NCBI GenBank assembly: GCA_021234155.1
Contig: JAJEKV010000012.1
Span: 10,072,448-10,136,447, forward strand
From: Isoetes taiwanensis
Lineage: Eukaryota > Streptophyta > Lycopodiopsida > Isoetales > Isoetaceae
Reading direction: 5' to 3'
DNA length: 64,000 bases
The position numbers and the translations under genes were made by a program. Shown here in pieces: positions 44,142-56,049 of the stretch; position 1 is the first letter of the stretch; the number at the start of each line of letters is the position of its first letter. A model generated the notes under the pieces. The model made no database searches. It was not told the DNA's origin and saw only the letters and a list, made by a program, of their open reading frames with translations.

Positions 44142-47100
44142 ATGGCGCTTAATCCGGTTGTGGATCAATCCGGTTCATACCTTCAATCATTTAATTTGGA
44201 AGCAAATCTGCCTAAAATCTCAAACCGGAGCACAGGTAAGAGAAAGAGAACTCCAGAACAAGAACGGGATCATAAAAGATGCCAAAGGAAAAGACAAAGG
44301 GAAGCTAAAGAAGAATTAGCAAAAATTGCATCAGCAGAGGGAGGATCCACCAGAACGGCCTCTACTAGGCGTCGGATGGTATTAAAATTGTTATCTTCAT
44401 TTCATAGCACCACTAAAGGCTTGTTTTACAAAATGATAAGAAAGAGGTTTTACTAGATTTTTCTCGTAGGATGACACAATGGGCCCAGACTTGGCTTAAG
44501 AGTCGAAAAGATTTGCAAGCCAAGAGCATTGTGGTCGCGACAACCTCGTGGCTTCCATTCAACTTGTGAAGAAGTCTAACAGCAATGACAGTTTAGCAGC
44601 CAAGAGTAGTTGCCTTGCTATGGCCGTAAGAGGAAGCATTAATACCGAAAGTGCTAATCCTGTCAGTGCTCGGGGTTTTGGTAAACTGCTGGGTGTTCAT
44701 CCTAGGAATCTTACCAAAGCAAAATTGAAGAGGGAAGAGATAGATTGCAAAGGGGGGAAATGGGTTTTGTACAAAAGAGTTAGAAGAGCAGATGCAATTC
44801 CCAATTCTGTCATAGAACTTGTGCAGCAATTTTGGACCGAAAACAGTAGGGTCTCTCCAAATGCAAAGGATGTTAAGTTCAGAAGATTGGAACGAAATGT
44901 AAGAGAGGATCATGCCACTCACTATCTGGAAGAATCACAGGTTATTTCATTTCTTCATCTTCACCATATTTTTTATTGTTAATGTGGTATGTGGTTAGTG
45001 ATTGCTTGTGATATGTGGTTGCTGTGGTGAGGCACGTGGTGTGAAATAAATGCTGTCAATATATGCTTTGTGGTGCCTAGTGTGGTGAATAACATGGTGT
45101 AAAATACATGCTGTAATATATGCTATGTGGTGCCTAGTGTGGTGAAAAATATGGTGTAAAATAAATGCTCTAAATATACGCTTTGTGGTGCCTAGTGTGG
45201 TGAATAACATGGTGTAAAATAAATGCTGTAATATATGCTATGTGGTCCCTAGTGTGGTGAATAACATGGTGTGGTGCCTAGTGTGGTGTCTAGTGTGGTG
45301 CCTAGTGTGGTGCCTAGTGTGGTGAAAAAATATATGGTGTAAAAATAAATCTTTGTAATATATTCTATGTGGTGCCTAGTGTGGTGAATAACGAGGTGTA
45401 AGATGAATGTATGTAATATATGCTATGTGGTGCCTAGTGTGGTGAAAAATATGGTGTACAATAAATTATGTAATATATGCGTTGTGGTGCCTAGTGTGGT
45501 GAATAAGGAGGTGTAAGATGAATGTCTATAATATATGCTATGTGGTGCCTAGTGTGGTGGAAAATGTAGTGTGCAATAAATATGCTGATCACCTTGTTAT
45601 CTTCCTTGCAGTTGCAATTGTTCAGGAAATTCAAGACGGAACATCCTAGTGTTATGATCAAACAGAGGATGTTTGAAAAGCTGAAACCATGGTTTGTTGT
45701 AAAATTAAAGGACTTCAATAGTTCTTTGCTTTGTATATACCATGTTAGAATGCGAGATGCTAATAGATGGCTTCAATAGTATGAGAACTAAGCACCCAAA
45801 AAGTCTGCGGTAAGACTTGTCGACTTTTGGTCAGGACATATATATGGTGAATGCAGATGCCCTGAATACAAAATAAGTAGCACAAGAAGTCCGTGGGCGT
45901 GGAATTTTATGTGAGAAAACTAGCTTCCAACCTTACCATAAGAGGGAATGCATTACGGGTGAGTGTAAAGAGTGTGGGATTAAGAAGTTCCCTATCGCCC
46001 ACATGAACAATCTAGTGATAGTGGCATGGTGAAGTGGGAATATCTAGACTATGAAAAAACTCAGATTGAGAGATGGCAGCAAGAAGTCTAAGCTCGTTCA
46101 CCAACACAATGAAACTGCAAGTCTCCAGTGGTGAACAAAATGTTGGAGAAGCTTCCAAAATTTCCTTTACACAACTTCAGATATAAGTGGCAGGCAGGCC
46201 AGTACAAAGAACTCCTTGATAACTTGCCTGGAGATGCTTACCTATCCGTGGTTGACTTCACAGAGAATTATACTTTTAAGGAGCAGAATGAAGTTCAGTC
46301 CATGTGTTGGGTCAACAACCAGATAACTATATTTGTTCAAATAACCTATCAGGTTGATCCACAGACAGACACCATTGAGAAGGAAACACACTACTATGTG
46401 TCGGATGATAGGGAACATGACACACTTTTTGTTCAACATTGTTTTATGAAACATTTTGAGTACTTAAAGCAGAAAGGCAATGTCCCCAAACAGCACTATG
46501 TATTTTCAGATGGTGCTGCATCACAATTCAAAGCAGCCAGATCATTTTATTTTGTTGGAAGGTACAGTTGTGATACAGAGGTCAACATGATGTGGAACTT
46601 CTTTGGATCAAACCATGGAAAAGGTGAACATGATGGGAAGGCAGCAGAATTGAAAAGATGGATACGAGGTCTACAGCTTAAACATCCTGACATTAAACTA
46701 GATAATGCCCATGATGTGGTGAAAATTGCAGAGAAACAATTTCAATGTGGTACATCTGAGTGGACTGAAAATGGAAGAAAAGTTCGGAGATACTTCTGGG
46801 AAATAAAATCTGAGGATATCAACAGGAAAAAGGCTTGGGGTGCAGAGACAATTCCAGAAACCAGGCAAATTCATTCAGTCCATGGATTCAAAGATAAAGA
46901 AATCCAACACGCCTACATACCGTAAAGCTATCATGTTTTTGCAGCAATTGTTTGGATGGAAAATGGGACATGTGTGAGAACAAATTGTATGTAGATGAAT
47001 GGGACCTTGTAGTCGTTGAACCATCCTCCAATGTTCATGCGGATGTGGAAGAGACCCGCAAGTCTACCAGGCCACTATACTCAACCTTGGCAAATGTACT

Positions 47101-47500
47101 TGCAGAAGCACTTAGAGAAGGAGACAGCTTTGCAGTTGCTGCACCTAAAGGGAACGAGGAGGATTCTGTATTTTGGATGTTGCTATGCACCAAGCCAAAA
47201 TTTGAAGTTGAAAATGACTTCAAGCAGAACGGAAACTTGTTTATGAGAGGTGAAACCGTTGTGGAGGGCATTTACTATAGAAAGAAGCCTCGGTCAAAGG
47301 TGATGTATGAGTTGTTGACAAACGAGCCAAAGTCACTTGTATTCTCTACTCAAATTTGTGCTATTCGAGTTCCCATGCAGCAGATCAAGAAAGGTGCTCG
47401 AATCAACATTTCTGTGCTAGACCAGGCAGATGAGGAAAAGATTCTAGAAAACTTGCCCGAGGTTTTATCTGATGAAGATAGCATGTCTGATGAAGAATAG
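44142..47500 (+). pseudogene. DDE-like transposase family gene, multi-exon and frame-broken
   Basis: Segments in order: a basic N-terminus (44142-44456, GKRKRTPEQERDHKRCQRKR); 44548-44940 (ARGFGKLLGVHPRNLTKAKL; NAKDVKFRRLERNVREDHAT); a GT-AG intron 44941-45611; 45612-45779 (LFRKFKTEHPSVMIKQRMFE, SLLCIYHVRM); a stop-interrupted cysteine segment (ECITGECKECGIKKFP, about 45945-46000); and 46128-46925. The last part has D43 in SVVDFTENYTF, D128 in YVFSDGAASQF, and FFGSNHGKGEHDGKAAELK with D169 and E174. The C-terminal part (46922-47500) has LSCFCSNCLDGKWDMC and ends in acidic residues. The DFxENY / DGxASQ(F/Y)K / HGKGxxDG combination matches an uncharacterised protein family that I know mainly from invertebrates and that looks like a DDE transposase. 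Stops near 45779 and 46030 and a frameshift near 46920 break the frame. Confidence 0.6.
44985..45572 (+). repeat. degenerate minisatellite filling the intron
   Basis: A unit of about 60 bp, TATGTGGTGCCTAGTGTGGT followed by GAATAACATGGTGTAAAATA and AATGCTGTAATA, is repeated about nine times with small changes. It occupies most of intron 44941-45611. Confidence 0.9.
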
Positions 47501-47693
47501 CTGAACACATTCTTACAGGTTAGGAAATGATTCAGAAATTTTGAATATGTTGTTGTGTCTTGCCTTGTTTGGGAATAATATAAGAAACTCAATTCCATGC
47601 TCAATTGTATTTTGATGTCCCTTGTTTCAATGTAATATGTTTGCTTCTGATGTAATATGTAATTGTATATTGATGTCCCTGATGTAACATGCC

Positions 47694-47782
47694 CCAGGTT
47701 CACCACATGTTTCACCACATGTTTCACCACATGTGGTGACACATGTGTTTCACTACATGTTTCACCACGTGTTTCACTTTCT
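47694..47782. repeat. TTTCACCACATG motif array
   Basis: Six TTTCACCACATG/TTTCACTACATG-type units, including the palindrome CACCACATGTGGTG (47725). Confidence 0.85.
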
Positions 47783-47899
47783 GTCTCTTCTCCCGACACA
47801 GATAGATCCTTCTGAACAGCTTTTCTACTGAAATGCTTTCCTTTTCCTTAAATTCTCTCGGTCCCATCAATTCCTCTCATCATCCTTTGGCTGACAGCC

Positions 47900-48742
47900 G
47901 TACTCGAAAATCATTATGGGATGGCGAAAATTAATGACCTCGGGCAACCCAAAAAGCCCGAGATGCCATTCTTCTTGCTCCGCCGAAGTTTCTGATTTAT
48001 TACAGCGAGTTCGGGGAGCGGGCAGGTTTACAGCGAGGTCCTTGGGGAAGCGGTTCTGATTTCTGAGTTGGGTGGGAAGCGGTTTATAGTTTACGGCTTA
48101 CGGTTAGCTACTTCAGCGAGACATGGCCAACTTCACCTCTTGGATCTTTGCAAAATGATGGAGTGCCGGAATGAGACAATGTGACCGAGAGAAGAAGAGC
48201 CCATAATACCTAGGCGTGCTGTCCGATTTTCAGCCATGCGAGAATGGATGGACATGCTCGTGCAACGAAATTACTCTATTCACGGATGAGAATATGACCA
48301 CGCGAGAAATGCTGAAAACTCTCACCGGGAGGTTGAATTGTACAAACCTGCATCCCGGACCTCTCAACTTACTCGCCTCCTTTGAAATTTTTACACACCA
48401 AAGCATCTTTGGCCCGTTCCTCATACTATTGACCGGGATCCGCAAGGTTGAGACTTTTTACGCTTAATGGCTACCAAGCCTTTACGCTAGACAAGGTTCC
48501 TCTTTTGTTATGATAGGTTGTTTCAGAGGACCAATTCCTTCACTTCGGGGATATGTTCTATCATCACAAGGCCTTGCGGGATGGACATGGAGAAGCTGCT
48601 ATTACGTTTGGTAACACTCCACCATTATGGTTTTTGCTTTCCCTCCGAATGAGAGCAAATAGGTTTTGGGAAGTGACCCGGTGGCCACCGATCCGGTGAT
48701 CATAGAAGATGACGAGGAGGAGCTGGACCCGGATCTCTTTTG
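47900..48742 (+). other. coding-like segments, broken frame, unrecognised
   Basis: Short plus-strand open segments in different frames look protein-like. Examples are RRAVRFSAMREWMDMLVQRN (about 48205-48265), ENMTTREMLKTLTGRLNCTN (48286-48345), LRDGHGEAAITFGNTPPLWF (48574-48633) and an acidic end VIIEDDEEELDPDLF (about 48697-48741). Local GC content is higher than the surroundings. I do not recognise the product; it may be one gene with several frameshifts. Confidence 0.3.
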
Positions 48743-49053
48743 ATAGACCCACGGGGAATGAAAACAAGTGTATATAATCTGAAATGTAACCTTATGTAAT
48801 CATTTTATATGTTTAATATAAATCTTCACTCTTCAATCTTTACTGTTTAATTGACAGGGTGAAAGTGACACACAGAAAAATTACATTAAGGATGAACGGA
48901 ATGGGACAGAGAAACACATGATGAAACCCACCATTGGAAATCTGTCACATCAAATGCAAGGTCAATCATTCAAAAGCTGGCTGTGCAGGAAAGATTGGAG
49001 GGAAACCCTAAATCTAGTTTTGCATGCAGACATTGGCTTATCCCGATCCAGCT

Positions 49054-49695
49054 ATGGCGGAAGAAAACAGAAGGAGAACACGGGCACAAACAATTTCGCC
49101 AGTTCAAATGCAGTCGCATCTGGTAGGACCTATACTGGAGCAAATAAACCAGGAACAGAGGCGGATATTAGAGGAGCGGAGGACCCATGAATTCCAAGGT
49201 ATTCTAGGCTTAAAACATAGGTTAATTCCTGATGGGCTTAAAGAATTAGAAGCCAAGGCAGTGATAGGCGGTTGCCTTTCTTTGTAGTAGATGTTGTTTT
49301 ACACAGATGATGTTGTTTACACAGATGCAGTCAAGAGACTTAACAGAGCTGGTGCAGCCGACAGGGTTCTGGGGGTGGTGTATGATTCTGAGGATGAATT
49401 CTCAGCTCTCCCCATGCTTGAGGAAGAGGATATGTTCATCCAACTAAAGCAAGAAATGATCCATGCTTCAGCCATTAAAAAGGTGATCAACAGGCCAGAT
49501 GCATGGAGATACAACAACCTGAGACAATACTTTATGAATCTGTATCATAAGTGGGAGCAGAAACGAGAAGCTCATGTTTTAGGGTTGCTGGATTACACCA
49601 ACTATTCAGCAGAAACACTTGATGAAATCTTGAACGCACTTGGAAGAAGAAGAGTTACAGATCTCACAATGCAGGATCTGATTGAGACCCAGTAA
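49054..49695 (+). CDS. two-exon orphan gene, about 172 aa
   Basis: Exon 1 runs from ATG 49054 (MAEENRRRTRAQ) to 49198, with donor GT at 49199. Exon 2 runs from 49325 (after TTTACACAG) to the stop at 49695. The junction restores a codon (G plus AT, Asp) and joins the two open frames without loss. The product is charged and helical: QINQEQRRILEERRTHEF in exon 1; GVVYDSEDEFSALPMLEEED, YNNLRQYFMNLYHKWEQKRE and SAETLDEILNALGRRR in exon 2. I do not recognise a family and see no membrane segment. It lies between two CACCAC arrays near the DDE-like gene, so it could be cargo of a mobile element. Confidence 0.45.
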
Positions 49696-49859
49696 CTGTA
49701 TGTCATCTCTAATGCATTTTGATAATACTAGAAGCTCAGGGTTATAGTTTTCCCTGATTTTTCTGCATACTTCATTTCATAAGAAGTATGAACTATTCTA
49801 CCGGGTATGGTAGATTTCCATATGTATTTTTCTCCCTTTGAAATATAAAAACAACGTTT

Positions 49860-49918
49860 GCATCACCACAGCTTCACCACAGTTTTCACCACGGCTTTCA
49901 CCACAGATTTCACCATAA
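49860..49918. repeat. TTTCACCACAG motif array
   Basis: Five units of TCACCAC(A/G)GNTTT in 59 bp, of the same type as 47694-47782. Confidence 0.85.
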
Positions 49919-49919
49919 T

Positions 49920-50435
49920 CAGCCAGGGGCATTGACCATTTTTTGACCCGGTCAGAAAATGGAATGGCTCTCAGATTCCTGATAGTATCTTGACTGATTT
50001 TGGTGACAACAATATATGGATCCCAAATTAGGTCCCCTCGAATGAGGCCAAAATTCATTAAGCTCGCTTTGTGCAAAGATTCTTGCAAGGCCACTAACTT
50101 TTGCTTGAGTGGAATTTCGTGTTTTTCTTTTCAGTTTCTTTTGAACTCTATTTCTTTTGAACCCGAGCCACCCATCTCATATTTTCCTATTTGCTGAGCT
50201 GGTTACCATATTTTGTTAGTGTACAGATCATAGATTCTGCACCTTCAAATTCCTTGTTTGCATTTTATAATTAATGACAAAAAGTTCAGCTAATCGAGCA
50301 GTTCAAATTAAGCGAAAAGAAACGATTGGAAACTCGAGAGAACAGTTAAAGCAAAACAAGTTCTATTGCAAAACAAGGACTATTGCAAAACAAGTTCTGT
50401 CATTAATGAAAAGCCTTTACAAAGAATAGTCACAA
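49920..50435. other. no gene recognised
   Basis: A minus-strand open segment at 50094-49930 (SLHKASLMNFGLIRGDLIWD, VVTKISQDTIRNLRAIPFSD) looks like a retroelement pol tail but is too short to name. The phrase GCAAAACAAG followed by CTATTGC is repeated at 50350-50395. Confidence 0.3.
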
Positions 50436-50438
50436 GGA

Positions 50439-50820
50439 CTATTGCCAAAAAAATTGAAACCAGGGATTACAATACAAATCTAAACTAATCAGGCAGGGGC
50501 CATCTTGAGCTCTATATGGAGGTCGTCCTCGCAAGCAATACATCTTCATTTCGAGGAGTCGCTCCTCGTCATCATAACCTGCATGCACCCACTCGAGCAC
50601 CCGCAAAGAAGCGACAACTTGATGATCCATGATGAGCTTCTCCACCTCTGGTGGAGTGAACTTGGCCACCACTGTAACCGGGCGGCCTCCTCTGGTGGAG
50701 GAAGACACGGATCCTCCGCAGGAAGCCACAGATTCCGTGACCGCGGTCGAAGGAGAAGGAGCACAATGACCGGGATAGTGTTCCTGCGGAGTGTAGTCTT
50801 GAACTTGGCCATGGCGGAAG
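50439..50820 (-). CDS. orphan small protein, possible frameshift near its start
   Basis: The minus-strand frame ending at 50439 has a clear protein-like part: GRPVTVVAKFTPPEVEKLIM, DHQVVASLRVLEWVHAGYDD and EERLLEMKMYCLRGRPPYRA. The most promoter-like ATG (MAKFKTTLRRNTIPV, at about 50812) is in another frame, so one frameshift near 50775 probably separates start and body. Alternatively the start lies further up in the frame that is open to 50936. GC content is higher than in neighbouring DNA. No family recognised. CATGCCACCTAGGCTCCAAC, a phrase of the 218-bp satellite, lies about 170 bp upstream, near 50980-51000. Confidence 0.4.
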
Positions 50821-51229
50821 TGAAGGAGATGGACGGAATGGGGAAGGAGTGAAGGAGATGGCGGAATAGACGATGGGGACGGAATGAAGCTGCAGGGCAG
50901 AATTTTGGGAATAAAAGGGATGCAAATCGTAGGCATTCATACGATTTTGGGAATGAATGCCAAAAGGGACATTTGCATGCATGCCACCTAGGCTCCAACA
51001 TGCCACAGTAAAGGGTCAAGCATGCCACATAGACCGAAAGTATTAGGAAAATCCACTTCATCAGAAAGCAATTGTGTAAAGGGTAATCGTGATAGATACT
51101 TTTATGAATATAAAGAAGTTTCTGTTTTGCATTCTCATTTTGTATGCTTCAGTTACAGAAATTTGTACTTGAATGTTGAATGAATTCCAAGGTATAACTG
51201 GATTAAACTGAATTAAACTGAATTAAACT

Positions 51230-51640
51230 TGCACAAGGCCTGTTAGACATATGGGTGAGATCAAAGAAAGGCACTAAGGCCTGTGATATCTGTTTTTAGA
51301 AACAGGCCTGTGGTAAAACAGAATTAGAAATTTACACAAGGCACAATTTTACACAAGACACAAAGCCATTACAAACTATTTTCTGGATTAAACAAAAGGC
51401 ACAAGGCCTGGATTACAGTCGGCACAAGGCCATCATATGTTAAAACAGAAAATATCAGAATACTTCAGAATTAGAAATTTACACAAGGTTCAAAAAGGCA
51501 CAAGGCCATCATATATTCAAAAAGGCACTAAGGCCATCATATATTACAAATCAACAAGGGGGTGAGATCAAATGAAGGCACTAAGGCCTATATACCATCT
51601 GTATTAAAAAAAAAAATACAAAGGCACAAAAGGCCTGTAG
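51230..51640. repeat. GGCACAAGGCC motif array
   Basis: About twelve scattered copies of GGCACAAGGCC or GGCACTAAGGCC at 20-60 bp spacing. The right part is repeated at 59950-60225 as part of the segmental duplication. Confidence 0.8.
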
Positions 51641-51770
51641 ACTAACTTGATCAAAAAAAAAAAAAAAAAAAAAGGTGGCACAGCCGGGACTTCAAGCTTC
51701 ATCTGTAAGAAAAAGTGAAGAAAATTAGTATAGAATACATAAAAGAAAGAAAAAATTTAATGCATGCATG

Positions 51771-52310
51771 CTACTTACTCTGTAGAAAATTTTGGAGTTC
51801 CAAAAAAAATTCATGTTCTTCTTCGTCTTCTACCTCTTCTTCTTCTTCTTCTTCTTCGGTCTGGTCTTCGCTCCATTCGTTATCAGAATCTTGGGAATCA
51901 AATTGATCATCGTAAGAAGCTTCATCGTGAGGAATCGAATTAGAGGAGGATTCCACCTCTTCAAAGTCTCCAAAGATCTTCGTGAGCTTTAAGAGGTGGA
52001 ATCGGGACGTGAGCTCTCGTGCCTCGGGGCTCTCTGCATTGGGCTCGTGCTCTGCCCAAAGAAATGGTAATTTGGCCAAGATCCTATTTCATAACCGGCC
52101 ATCACCGTGCCAAAGGAATTGAAAGCTTTTCAGCTTTAGGGAGGGAGAGGGAGAGCGAGAGCCAGAGGCAGTAGGGAGGGAGAGCGGGCGGCGCGACATT
52201 CTGTTGGAAGAAATTGGACGATGCTTCTCCTTCACAACCATAGCCTATAAAGGTCGGGCGTGAAATTAATTTCGTCAGAGGGCTACGATTTTTAGGATTT
52301 CGTACCATTA
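51771..52310 (-). pseudogene. acidic/SR-type gene, copy A (disrupted)
   Basis: Counterpart of 60367-60815. The acidic C-terminus is readable (SQDSDNEWSEDQTEEEEEEE, HEFFLELQNFLQSK). The serine-rich middle is shifted out of frame by small differences at sites where copy B has CAG or CTG, and the SR-rich N-terminus is also out of frame. Confidence 0.65.
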
Positions 52311-52388
52311 GTATCTTAGTCGTAATGATTTAGTAGGATATACTAATAATAACCTCGAAATGACCATTATTTTATTTTCTAAAAAACA

Positions 52389-53080
<692 letters not shown>

Positions 53081-53089
53081 TTCGTGCAA

Positions 53090-54365
53090 CCTCGGATAAT
53101 CTAGAGGAATCTTCATAGAACCTAAGGGAATCTAAAAGAACCTATGTAGAAACTTGGGGAACTTAGAGGAATCTTGGGATAATATTTGGGAATCAAGGGA
53201 ATCTGAAGAGAATCTTAAGAAATCTAGGGGAATCTAGGGGAATCTAAGAGAATCTTCAAAAAATGCTTAAGAATCTAGGGAAATCTTGATGGAATCTTTG
53301 AGAATCTAGGGAAATCTTCATAGAATTTAAGGGAATCTAGGAGAATCTATATAGAATCTTAGGGAATCTAAACGGATCTTCAAATAATATTTGAAAATCT
53401 AGGGGAATCTTTATATGGAGCCTTAAGAATCTAGGAGGATCTTAGTGGAATCTTAGGGAATCGAGGGAGAATCCAAGGGTTTTAGGGGAATCTTTGACAA
53501 TAGGTGTGTTCTATAGCGGAACCTTCATAGAATCTAAGAGAATCTAGAAGAATCTACATGGAATCTTAGGCAGTCTATAGGAATCTAGGGAATCTCAAGA
53601 GAATCTTTAGGAATCTAAGGGAATCTTGGGATAACCTTTGGAAATCGAGAAAATATAAAGAGAATCTTAAAGAATCTATAGGAATATCAAAAGAATATAG
53701 GGGAATCTAAGAGAATCTTCAAAAAATATTTGAGAATCTAGCAGAATCTTGATGGAATCTTAGAGAATCTAGTGGAATCTTCATAGAATCTAAGGGAATC
53801 TAGAAGAATCTACATAGAGTCTTGGCGAATCTAAAGGAATCTTTAGATAATTTTTGAAAATCTAGGGGAATCTTTGTAAAAACCTTAAGAATCTGGGGAT
53901 CTTTGTGGAATCTTAGGGAATCTAGGGGGAATCCGGGGGGTCTAGGGAAATCTTTGACTCTAGGTGTGTTCTACAGAGGAATCTGCAGAGAACCTAAGGG
54001 AATCTAGAAGAATCTCCATGAAATCTTGGGGAATCTAGAGGAATCTTAGGATAATCTTTGGAAATCTAGGGGAATCTCAAAAGAATCCTTAAGAATCTAA
54101 AGGAATCTTAGGGAATCTTCATAAAATCTTTGAGTATCTAGAGAATCTTGATGAGATTTTGGAGAATCTCTATAGAATCTTCATTGCATGACTTTAGGTT
54201 TGACTTCTAGTCGAATTTGTACAATCCCTCCAAGAGTCATCAATGGATCTTGGGGATATAAGCGAACATTGATGGAATCTCATAGAATCTAGGGAAATCT
54301 TTCTAGAGTCTTAGAGAACCTAGGAGAATCTTAATAGAATCTTTGTTGGATGGCACTACATCTTG
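53090..54365. repeat. GAATCTAGGGGAATCTT minisatellite with higher-order structure
   Basis: The 10-12 bp word GAATCTNGGG/GAATCTT is repeated more than 90 times with drift. Longer phrases recur: GGTGTGTTCTA.AG.GGAA at 53502 and 53963 (about 460 bp apart), and CTTCTAGTCGAATTTGTACA at 54211 and 54366. This suggests a superimposed longer unit. Confidence 0.85.
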
Positions 54366-54421
54366 CTTCTAGTCGAATTTGTACAGTCCCTCATAGTGCA
54401 ACCGCTCATAGTACAAAAACT

Positions 54422-54423
<2 letters not shown>

Positions 54424-54489
<66 letters not shown>

Positions 54490-54664
54490 TGTATGTATGT
54501 ATGTATGTATGTATGTATGTATGTATGTATGTATGTATGTATGTATGTATGTATGTATGTATGTATGTATGTATGTATGTATGTATGTATGTATGTATGT
54601 ATGTATGTATGTATGTATGTATGTATGTATGTATGTATGTATGTATGTATGTATATATATATAT
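54424..54664. repeat. (TA)n(TATG)n compound microsatellite
   Basis: About 18 TA units, about 47 TATG units, then TA again. Long YVCM and IHTY frames are artefacts. Confidence 0.98.
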
Positions 54665-54788
54665 CTATCCTGAATTGGCCATTCATTTTTGGACACCAAT
54701 CATATTATGTTGGCTTGGCACTTGTTTAGTAATTTTAGTTATAATTAGCTAGTGTAAATTGATTGTTGACTTCAATTGTTGACTTACG

Positions 54789-55960
54789 CTTCACCAAACA
54801 TGTTGGTCAATGAAAGTCAAACATGTAACAAAGGTCATGTAAAGGCTCAAGCATGCCAAGGTGGCTCAAATATGCCACCTAGGCTCCAACATGCCAAGGT
54901 GGCTCAAACATGCCACCTAGGCTCCAACATGCCAAGGTGGCTCAAACATGCCACGTAAGCTCCAATATGCCACCTATGATGCACCACATGATTCACCACA
55001 TGATTCACCAAATGCACCACATGATTCACCACATGCACCATTTGCATCACCAAACATGTTGGTCAATGAAAGTCAAACATGTAACAAAGGTCATGTAAAG
55101 GCTCAAGGATGCCAAGGTGGCTCAAATATGCCACCTAGGCTCAAACATGCCAAGGTGGCTCAAACATGCCACCTAGGCTCCAACATGCCACCTATGATGC
55201 ACCACATGATTCACCACATGATTCACCAAATGCACCACATGATTCACCACATGCACCATTTGCATCACCAAACATGTTGGTCAATGAAAGTCAAACATGT
55301 AACAAAGGTCATGTAAAGGCTCAAGCATGCCAAGGTGGCTCAAATATGCCACCTAGGCTCCAACATGCCAAGGTGGCTCAAACATGCCACGTAAGCTCCA
55401 ACATGCCACCTATGATGCACCACATGATTCACCACATGATTCACCAAATGCACCACATGATTCACCACATGCACCATTTGCATCACCAAACATGTTGGTC
55501 AATGAAAGTCAAACATGTAACAAAGGTCATGTAAAGGCTCAAGCATGCCAAGGTGGCTCAAATATGCCACCTAGGCTCCAACATGCCAAGGTGGCTCAAA
55601 CATGCCACGTAAGCTCCAACATGCCACCTATGATGCACCACATGATTCACCACATGATTCACCAAATGCACCACATGATTCACCACATGCACCATTTGCA
55701 TCACCAAACATGTTGGTCAATGAAAGTCAAACATGTAACAAAGGTCATGTAAAGGCTCAAGCATGCCAAGGTGGCTCAAATATGCCACCTAGGCTCAAAC
55801 ATGCCAAGGTGGCTCAAACATGCCACCTAGGCTCCAACATGCCACGTAAGCTCCAACATGCCACCTATGATTCACCACATGATTCACCACATGGTTCACC
55901 AAATGCACCACATGATTCACCACATGCATCACGACATGTAACACCACATTGTCATGAATC
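54789..55960. repeat. 218-bp satellite array, copy A
   Basis: Five units. The first is 254 bp because a 36-bp subunit is doubled; the others are 218 bp (repeat phases at 55047, 55265, 55483, 55701). Each unit contains ACATGTTGGTCAATGAAAGT, alternating TGCCAAGGTGGCTCAAA and TGCCACCTAGGCTCCAAC boxes, and a run of CACCACATGATT. The GCCACCT and AGGTGGC segments can pair. The overlapping 122-codon frames arise because 218 is not a multiple of three. Confidence 0.95.
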
Positions 55961-56049
55961 TTTGAATACATCAATTTCTTCTGGAGATTTGAACTCCACT
56001 CGTGAGTGTTGCTCGTCAGGTCAGAAAAAAGTCTATTGTATACAATAGT

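Noticed and set aside
54350-54752. Frames reading YVCM, IHTY and IYIY
   Set aside because: Artefacts of the (TA)n(TATG)n microsatellite.
54789-55960. Regular repeat units as a CRISPR array
   Set aside because: Eukaryotic context, 218-bp units without unique spacers, no cas genes.
54948-56048. Series of 122-codon ORFs starting every 218 bp (also 61303-62148)
   Set aside because: They follow from the satellite period and shift frame each unit. The protein has no conserved frame across units.
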